From the IMG/VR virus record IMGVR_UViG_3300031964_000524, positions 1 through 38,177 of that record: DNA of 38,177 nt. One strand, given 5' to 3'. The notes under the pieces are model-generated. The model worked only from the letters and a program-made list of their open reading frames with translations. It did not search any database and was not told the DNA's origin. The stretch's first letter is position 1; each line of letters opens with the position of its first letter. The DNA comes from a virus. Made by a program: the position numbers and the translations under genes. Shown here piece by piece: positions 33,347 through 38,177 of this stretch.

Positions 33347-33730
33347 ATGAAAACGAAGTTATCGCTACTCGCCGCTTTACTTGTCCTCTGCCTGCCAGCC
33401 TCGGCCCAAACCAAACATGCCATGCTGGGTGTCGCCTTCGGGCAAACGAGCGGAGCGCCTTCCGCCACCCTCACATGGACAGCCTCGGCTACCCCTGGTT
33501 CAACTGTGACGGTCTACCGCTGCGTTGGAACGTCCTGTACAGCGTTTACCCAGATTGCGACAGGCATAGCGGCTGGCGGCCCGTATGTAGACACCACGGT
33601 CACAGCAGGGGCATATTCCTATTACGTGACGGCAACCGTGAACGGTGTGGCGTCTGGCCCCTCGAACACGGCGACTGGCACGCTCTCTCCTCTGCCTCCC
33701 ACCGGCTTGTCCGTCGCCACCGCCAATTAG
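33347..33730 (+). CDS. Small exported FN3-domain protein (6 of 6)
   Basis: 127 residues. MKTKLSLLAALLVLCLPASAQ is a signal peptide with AAGGAG upstream. The mature part is one fibronectin type III domain (SATLTWTASATPGSTVTVYR, ending GAYSYYVTATVNGVASGPSN), which in secreted bacterial proteins links or binds carbohydrate. After the stop, the +1 frame continues as a short Trp/Leu-rich amphipathic stretch ending at 33785 (see findings). It closes the run of six exported proteins and precedes the lysis genes. Confidence 0.68.
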   Translation: MKTKLSLLAALLVLCLPASAQTKHAMLGVAFGQTSGAPSATLTWTASATPGSTVTVYRCVGTSCTAFTQIATGIAAGGPYVDTTVTAGAYSYYVTATVNGVASGPSNTATGTLSPLPPTGLSVATAN

Positions 33731-33831
33731 CTGGTGGGAGAAGCTCTTGGATTGGCTGTTTGGATGGTTGAAGGACTTGTTCTGAGGCCTCCTCGGGGGT
33801 GTAGTGGAGAATCTAACCAGAGGTGGGGGCA

Positions 33832-34167
33832 GTGGAATCTAGTTTGCGAGAAGAGGTACAAGCGATGATTGGCGCAAAGATGCTAGAACTGCATGGACAG
33901 AACCTCGAGCGGTTCGGCAGGATCGAAGAGCGCATAATTGGCATCGATGGCAACGGCACTGGGCGCGAGGGTGCACTCCAGCGCCAGGACAAGGTGCTCA
34001 AAGCCATCGATGCCAAAGTTGACCAGCTCGGGGATAACGTCGCAACCCTCGTAACGGCCACCACCACTGTCCGTAGGGATAAGGTCTGGGGCGTGGTGAA
34101 GTGGCTGCTCGGCGGTATCGGTGGTTTGGGCATGCTAATTCTCGGTCACTATCTGGGAGCAAAGTGA
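33832..34167 (+). CDS. XhlA-like lysis-associated membrane protein
   Basis: 111 residues from GTG 33832, with AGAGG about 8 bases upstream; alternatives are GTG 33823 and ATG 33865 (preceded by AAGAGG). The N-terminal and central parts are amphipathic helices with a heptad pattern (KVLKAIDAKVDQLGDNVATL), followed by one C-terminal membrane helix (VVKWLLGGIGGLGMLILGHY). This coiled-coil plus C-terminal membrane helix layout and length match the XhlA family, which assists holins and endolysins in some phages. Its stop overlaps the GTG of the lytic transglycosylase, consistent with a lysis cassette. Confidence 0.55.
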   Translation: MESSLREEVQAMIGAKMLELHGQNLERFGRIEERIIGIDGNGTGREGALQRQDKVLKAIDAKVDQLGDNVATLVTATTTVRRDKVWGVVKWLLGGIGGLGMLILGHYLGAK

Positions 34168-34658
34168 GCTTTACCAAAGCCCAAATCGCTGCGGTATGCA
34201 TGGAGTTTGGTCCTAAGGTTGAGCCGCTTCCGGATGGCGTCGACGGCGCACAACTGCTTTGGGCGCTATCCGGCAATGAATCCAGTTTTGGCCTAAATGT
34301 GACTCCTCGGCATGAGCCAGCCTATGACTTTGGTGGATCTTACGCGGGGTCTGGAAATATGCCCACACTCTTGGAGGAATACGGTCATGCCGCAGCGTGC
34401 AGCTATGGGCCATGGCAGGTAATGCTGACTAATGCTGCGACGTTCGCGCCTGACGACTTCACCGACCTAGAAACGGCGTGCCAGGCCAGCGTTAGTGCCC
34501 TCAACAGCCTTCTGCGGCGGTTCAAGCCTGGTTCACTCGTGCAGATCGGGCAGTGCTGGAATCATGGAGAACCAACGTCGACGCCTAACGCAGGGGTTCT
34601 GGCGTATACCGTCGAATTGCAGCAGAACTACAATATTCAAATGCCGGAGGAATCATGA
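34164..34658 (+). CDS. Lytic transglycosylase-type endolysin
   Basis: 164 residues starting at GTG 34164, which overlaps the preceding stop (GTGA) and has GGGAG four bases upstream; a longer frame from 34101 would lie inside the previous gene. WALSGNESSFG (E39) carries the catalytic Glu expected in SLT/lysozyme-like folds ('E-S-S-F'), and CSYGPWQVM (about 79-87) corresponds to the conserved 'G-x-x-Q-(I/V)-M' substrate groove. The C-terminal part (RFKPGSLVQIGQCWNHG) is helical. No signal peptide, so it needs a holin-type route through the membrane. It cleaves the glycan strands of peptidoglycan. Confidence 0.75.
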   Translation: MSFTKAQIAAVCMEFGPKVEPLPDGVDGAQLLWALSGNESSFGLNVTPRHEPAYDFGGSYAGSGNMPTLLEEYGHAAACSYGPWQVMLTNAATFAPDDFTDLETACQASVSALNSLLRRFKPGSLVQIGQCWNHGEPTSTPNAGVLAYTVELQQNYNIQMPEES

Positions 34659-34897
34659 GCGATACCCAAACCTACATCCTTACCGACCCAACGGCGCTAG
34701 CTGCGAAGATCGAGGCTGCGGGCGGTCCTCAACTCGATCCCACCAAGCCCACGGGCACGGCAGAGGCAGACGGCGTAACCATTGGCTGGACGATTGCAGC
34801 TGGCAAGATCACCGTTACTCTGCTCCGTAAGCCTTGGTTGCTGGGTGACGGCGTTATTTGGGGCCATGTAAACAGACTCCTAGGAGACCCGTTATGA
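34655..34897 (+). CDS. Hypothetical lysis-operon protein
   Basis: 80 residues, start overlapping the endolysin stop (ATGA) and stop overlapping the next start. The small alpha/beta sequence (ADGVTIGWTIAAGKITVTLL) contains no membrane helix, cysteine or catalytic motif. Strict coupling on both sides indicates a real gene. It may be a small endolysin partner or a virion protein; the family is not recognised. Confidence 0.6.
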   Translation: MSDTQTYILTDPTALAAKIEAAGGPQLDPTKPTGTAEADGVTIGWTIAAGKITVTLLRKPWLLGDGVIWGHVNRLLGDPL

Positions 34898-35196
34898 ACA
34901 AGTTGAACGTATTTTGGCAGAAGATTCCACCGCCCGTAAAGCAGTGGCTGAAAGGCCTAGAGGTCGCTGTGGTGACCGGCTGCATCTCAGCTATCGTGGC
35001 CGCGCCCTTCGCCGACTTTGGCACCAAGGCGGGCATCACCAAGTTTGCGCTAACAATCGTCGCAACAGCTGGCGGGTGCGTGCGCTTATACTTGGCTCAG
35101 TCGCCTATCCAGGCCGTCCTCAAAGAATCTGTAGAGGTCAAGCAGGAAACTCCGGCCGGGACCACAACGGTCTCCGCGGAGAAAATCTCTCAATAA
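34894..35196 (+). CDS. Two-helix membrane protein, holin candidate
   Basis: 100 residues. ATG 34894 was preferred because it overlaps the upstream stop and has TAGGAG 9 bases upstream; a longer frame from 34858 lies inside the previous gene. Two hydrophobic helices (about 23-41, VAVVTGCISAIVAAPF, and about 52-70, FALTIVATAGGCVRLYL) are joined by a short loop, and the ends are charged. Size and topology fit a class II holin. The position next to a lytic transglycosylase supports this. The C-terminal 30 residues are a hydrophilic tail rich in Glu, Lys and Thr. Confidence 0.6.
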   Translation: MNKLNVFWQKIPPPVKQWLKGLEVAVVTGCISAIVAAPFADFGTKAGITKFALTIVATAGGCVRLYLAQSPIQAVLKESVEVKQETPAGTTTVSAEKISQ

Positions 35197-35209
35197 GGAG
35201 CCTCACCCA

Positions 35210-35701
35210 ATGAAGCGCTACTTGCCCTCCGTCGTAATCGCTATCCTTTGCTCAACCCTCGCATTCAATACGATTGGCTGCAGCGGCCAACAGACCGCCG
35301 CCGAGCTAATCGCAACCGTTGGAACCGCTGTCGCCGCTCTGGAAACCCTTGAGGGCAACACCGCTAATGTCGCCAAGATTCAGGCGGACACCCAGGCTGC
35401 CGAGACCGCCATCGCCAACTGGAAGACGGGCACACCCGCGCAGGATGTTCTGCAGGTGCTGTCGATTCTTCAGTCGGACCTCAGCCTGTTGCCCATCGGC
35501 GCGCAGGACCAAGCCCTAATCCAGCTTGCCCTTGGAACGGTGGAGCAGATCATCATGCTGTTTCCGACCTCGACTCCAGCAGTTTCCGCAGTGCGTCAAG
35601 TGCATCTGACGGTAACCGTCCACAACAAGGGTGATTTCCGTAAGCAGTGGAATTCGATCATCGCGGCAAACCCCGCATTGGCCGGCGCTGCAATCAAGTA
35701 G
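35210..35701 (+). CDS. Lipoprotein, possible outer-membrane lysis partner
   Basis: 163 residues. MKRYLPSVVIAILCSTLAFN is followed by TIGCSGQ, a lipobox with the lipidated Cys near residue 24, so it is a predicted signal-peptidase II lipoprotein. The mature protein is helical (AAELIATVGTAVAALETLEG) and ends with a basic region. AAGGAG overlaps the previous stop. Lipoproteins beside holin and endolysin genes are often spanin subunits (outer-membrane part), but no matching inner-membrane spanin was identified, and the length is greater than usual. Confidence 0.6.
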   Translation: MKRYLPSVVIAILCSTLAFNTIGCSGQQTAAELIATVGTAVAALETLEGNTANVAKIQADTQAAETAIANWKTGTPAQDVLQVLSILQSDLSLLPIGAQDQALIQLALGTVEQIIMLFPTSTPAVSAVRQVHLTVTVHNKGDFRKQWNSIIAANPALAGAAIK

Positions 35702-36202
35702 ATGGCCGATCTAATTTGTCGGTTCATCAAGACGAAAGACCCCATCGCCGACGGTATCGCCTGGTGGACAAACTCAGAGTGGGACCATTTTGAGTTTGGG
35801 ACGCCAGATGAGACCTGGCTGGGAGCTCGGGCGGAAGGTGGGGTGCAGGAACGTTTCGCGACGTACTGCACCCCCATCCGCGAGCGACGGTATGCTCGCA
35901 CTGTGACCGACGAGCAGCTCTCCCTGATTATGTCCAGGGCGCGGGCGAAGGTGGGCACCAAATACGACTTCATGGACATCGCCGGCCTGTTGCTGCACAA
36001 TCGGTGGCTAAGCCTCCAGCCCACAGACAAAGAGATTTGCAGCATGTACGGGACCGAGATGCTGCTGAGCATCTACCAAGCCAGGGATCTCCTCAACGTC
36101 CTCCCCAACTTCACGCCGCTCATCACCCCTGAGATGCTGCACCTTAGTCCTCTGTGGGTAGAGAGTGACCTTTGCAAGTGCATCTATTCGCTAGGAGTCT
36201 GA
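35702..36202 (+). CDS. YiiX/NlpC-P60-like permuted cysteine amidase
   Basis: 166 residues, starting immediately after the lipoprotein stop. The order of motifs fits the permuted papain-like (YiiX/YaeF) family: His first in WWTNSEWDHFEF (H29), then KYDFMDIAGLLLH (about 90-102), and Cys in EICSMYGTEMLL (C113). The catalytic order His-then-Cys is the reverse of ordinary papain-like amidases. Such proteins cleave amide or ester bonds in peptidoglycan or lipid-linked substrates. No export signal is present. In this lysis module it may be a second wall or envelope hydrolase. Confidence 0.6.
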   Translation: MADLICRFIKTKDPIADGIAWWTNSEWDHFEFGTPDETWLGARAEGGVQERFATYCTPIRERRYARTVTDEQLSLIMSRARAKVGTKYDFMDIAGLLLHNRWLSLQPTDKEICSMYGTEMLLSIYQARDLLNVLPNFTPLITPEMLHLSPLWVESDLCKCIYSLGV

Positions 36203-36205
36203 CCC

Positions 36206-36997
36206 ATGAGCCACATTCTCAATGTCCGCAAGGATACTTTTGATCCTCGCGACCACGTAGTAGCCCCCAACGCTCCCGCGTCTCCGCTGATCATCAGCTA
36301 CCGCTCGCAGGTGCCATACATCAAGGATCAGGGACAATTGGGCAGCTGCACGGCCCACGCCGCAACGGAACACTTTGAGCGGGCCGTCCGCCAGATGAAG
36401 TCTCAGGTACCCCTAAGCTATGCCCGAGCCACCATCCGCCTCTCTCCCCTCTTCCAGTACGCCCAGGAGCGCATCGCCGAAGGAACCTTTGCGGAGGACG
36501 CCGGCGCAGACTCCCGCACCATCTTTACCGTGCTGAGCTCGGTTGGGTGCTGTCTTGAGTCCTCAGATCCCTATGCCTCCACTAATCTGCTAAAGATGCC
36601 CACCGCAGCACAAGTGGCAGAGGCGGCCAATTTCAAGTTTCAGGCCTACCATCGCATCATGGACGTCGCCACCGCAAAGACGGTCCTGCAATCGAACTAC
36701 ACCTTTACTGTGGGAACCCCACTCTTCCAGCAATTCCAGAGCGACCAGGCCGCGGAGGACGGATTGATTGCCATGCCATCGGGTTCCTCGATCGGCGGCC
36801 ACGAAATGCATGTTATAGGCTGCGATGATACAAAGCAGGTTCTCGGGCAAGTTGGGGCATTTGAGTGTCAGAATTCATGGGCGGACACGTGGGGAGATAA
36901 GGGATTTGCGTGGATCCCCTACGCGTACTTTGAAGCGCTGCAAGATCAATGGGATTTTTGGCTCGGACACTATGGCCGTCAATGGCAGGCTCAGTAG
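36206..36997 (+). CDS. Papain-like cysteine protease (peptidase family C1A)
   Basis: 263 residues. The C1A triad is visible: Cys48 in KDQGQLGSCTAHAATEHF, His near 199 in GGHEMHVIGCDD, and Asn near 222 in ECQNSWADTWGDKGFAWIPY (the 'NSWG' region). Gln43 of DQGQ supplies the oxyanion-hole Gln expected before the Cys. The mature enzyme size (about 220 residues) is present, without a long pro-region or signal peptide. It follows another cysteine-nucleophile hydrolase in the lysis operon. It may cut envelope proteins, process a virion protein or act as a host-directed protease. Its last 7 bases overlap the convergent helicase gene. Confidence 0.85.
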   Translation: MSHILNVRKDTFDPRDHVVAPNAPASPLIISYRSQVPYIKDQGQLGSCTAHAATEHFERAVRQMKSQVPLSYARATIRLSPLFQYAQERIAEGTFAEDAGADSRTIFTVLSSVGCCLESSDPYASTNLLKMPTAAQVAEAANFKFQAYHRIMDVATAKTVLQSNYTFTVGTPLFQQFQSDQAAEDGLIAMPSGSSIGGHEMHVIGCDDTKQVLGQVGAFECQNSWADTWGDKGFAWIPYAYFEALQDQWDFWLGHYGRQWQAQ

Positions 36998-38177
36998 GCG
37001 TTCCCGAACTCGCCCTGCACCGGGGTACCCTCGACCTCACCCCACCGCATGTATGCTCCGTTGAATTTCACTTGGCAGGTTCCGGTATCGCCTTCTCTCT
37101 GCTTGGCGATGATAATTTCGTCTGGTTCCTGGCTCTTGCGATCAAAGTAGATTGGCCGATGAAGGAACTGGACCATGTCGGCATCCTCTTCGATATCTCC
37201 TGAGTCTTTGAGGCTGTCCATGTGGGGGCGTGCGTCGCCTTTGCCATCGTGCCGGCGAAGTTGGCAGAGCAGCACTACCGCAATGTCTATCTCCTGTGCG
37301 GTCTGCTTTAGGCTGTCAGTCTGCTCTCCGATGATTTCGTGCTTGGGCATCCCCTTGCGGTAAACGTCGGTACTCTTCAACTTTGATAGCTGGTCGATAA
37401 AGGCTATGTCAAGACCTCCCCGGCGCTTCATGGAGCTGCACATGGCCCGGATGCGTGTGCAGGTCATCCTGGTGGAGTCGGTGATGTACAGCGGAGCGTC
37501 CATAATGCGAGACTGGGCGTCTTGCATCCCATGGCGCTGTTCGCGGGTAAGCGTGCCACCTTGGATATCTCGATAAGGCACGCTGGCGACGTTTGAAAGC
37601 ATGCGGCGAATAAAGTCGTTCTTGTCCTGCTCGAGAGTAAAGATCGCCGTTGGACGCTTCAGCACTACTGCTGAATGATAGGCGTCGCAGATCATTCGAG
37701 CGGTTTTGCCCATGGAGGGTCTGGCCGCGAGGATACTCAACGCCTTGGGCTGGTAGCCCATAGTCATCTTGTCGAATTCCGTAATGCCCGTGTGGATGCC
37801 CTGCACGGTCGCCATGCGCTCGTACATCTCATCGATGCTTCCGTAGGCGAAGAATACCTTGGAGACGTGCTCGAGCTCTTGGGTGACCCCTTCCGCGAGT
37901 AGGTTCTGCATTTGCTCGGCGATGGCGGGGATTATGGTCTCGGCGCTCTCTTCGTCTGCCGCGGCGACCATGCCGTCATTGAAGACGTTGGAGAGGCGCC
38001 GGCCCACACTCTTGGCCTTTACGATCTTCACATAGCTGTCGACGTTTGGTTTTGCGGGGATGCCCTCGGTGAGCATTGCTAAGTATGCGGGCCCGCCCAC
38101 AGCATCAAGCTCTTTACGTTTCCCCAGCGTGTCCATCACCGTAACCAGGTCAACAGACTGATTATTGGCCAGCATGT
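36991..38177 (-). CDS. dnaB: Replicative DNA helicase DnaB (N-terminus beyond the window)
   Basis: 394 residues are visible from an internal ATG at 38175; the DnaB N-terminal domain normally starts further upstream, so the gene is probably cut by the right edge. Present are the end of the N-terminal domain (SVDLVTVMDTLGKR), the linker, and the RecA-like C-terminal domain: Walker A ARPSMGKT near 151-158, LEQDKNDFIRRML, Walker B-like DIAFIDQLSKL near 255, and LLCQLRRH (sensor) with SGDIEEDADMV. It forms a hexameric ring that unwinds DNA at the phage replication fork. Convergent to the lysis operon with a 7-base overlap. Leftward transcription suggests a replication operon beyond the window. Confidence 0.93.
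   Translation of the reverse strand, partial: MLANNQSVDLVTVMDTLGKRKELDAVGGPAYLAMLTEGIPAKPNVDSYVKIVKAKSVGRRLSNVFNDGMVAAADEESAETIIPAIAEQMQNLLAEGVTQELEHVSKVFFAYGSIDEMYERMATVQGIHTGITEFDKMTMGYQPKALSILAARPSMGKTARMICDAYHSAVVLKRPTAIFTLEQDKNDFIRRMLSNVASVPYRDIQGGTLTREQRHGMQDAQSRIMDAPLYITDSTRMTCTRIRAMCSSMKRRGGLDIAFIDQLSKLKSTDVYRKGMPKHEIIGEQTDSLKQTAQEIDIAVVLLCQLRRHDGKGDARPHMDSLKDSGDIEEDADMVQFLHRPIYFDRKSQEPDEIIIAKQREGDTGTCQVKFNGAYMRWGEVEGTPVQGEFGNAY

Noticed and set aside
1-38177. CRISPR array, insertion sequence or integrase with att sites
   Set aside because: No regularly spaced short repeats, transposase or recombinase motifs were seen. An att site cannot be judged without host sequence.

Overview
This window is a piece of a tailed double-stranded DNA phage, or a prophage of the same type. 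It carries both terminase subunits, a head-tail adaptor-like protein, a large tail-tube or nozzle-like protein, a run of Ala/Gly/Gln-rich internal virion (ejection-type) proteins, tail-fibre-like proteins, a lysis module and a DnaB helicase. I see no tape measure, contractile sheath or baseplate gene, and the adaptor / nozzle / internal-protein order points to a podovirus-like particle. Portal and capsid genes are not visible and probably lie left of the window. No integrase, repressor, tRNA or CRISPR array was found. The host is probably an Acidobacteriota (Terriglobales-like) bacterium. This is inferred from the fairly high GC content (not counted), signal peptides that mostly end Ala-Gln at the cleavage site, and the style of the secreted proteins (chitobiase-C-like, IPT/TIG and choice-of-anchor Q-like segments). 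It is not proven.

Layout. (1) 6-16725, plus strand, tightly packed with many ATGA/TAATG overlaps: zinc-ribbon protein, adaptor-like protein, small protein, 1169-aa nozzle-like protein, tail/decoration-like protein, zinc protein, GNAT-like protein, three internal-virion-type proteins, a fusion of an apparent RelA/SpoT-synthetase-like domain with a HAD phosphatase, a small basic protein, an HTH-metallophosphoesterase, and the terminase pair. (2) 16726-17159: about 430 bases without a convincing gene but rich in perfect hairpins. (3) 17160-20287, minus strand: a five-gene operon with a cold-shock-domain protein, a zinc-binding hypothetical, a full-length divergent GroEL, a small exported protein and a SpoT/MESH1-like HD hydrolase. 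(4) 20375-33730, plus strand: two small proteins and then six genes whose products all begin with Sec signal peptides and look like tail fibres or secreted beta-structured adhesins, with a 27-codon membrane microprotein between two of them. (5) 33832-36997, plus strand: lysis module with an XhlA-like protein, lytic transglycosylase, small protein, two-helix holin candidate, lipoprotein, YiiX-like cysteine amidase and papain-like (C1A) protease. (6) 36991-38177, minus strand: replicative helicase DnaB, cut by the window edge.

How it fits together. The left operon builds, loads and packages the virion. The minus-strand cassette looks like a host-takeover set (chaperonin, RNA chaperone, alarmone hydrolase). 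The rightmost plus-strand genes open the cell wall. The most unusual parts are the six contiguous exported tail-fibre-like proteins, the phage-encoded GroEL, and the two halves of an alarmone enzyme (synthetase-like fold in the virion operon, hydrolase in the minus-strand cassette). All functions are read from sequence motifs only; no database search or structure prediction was run.
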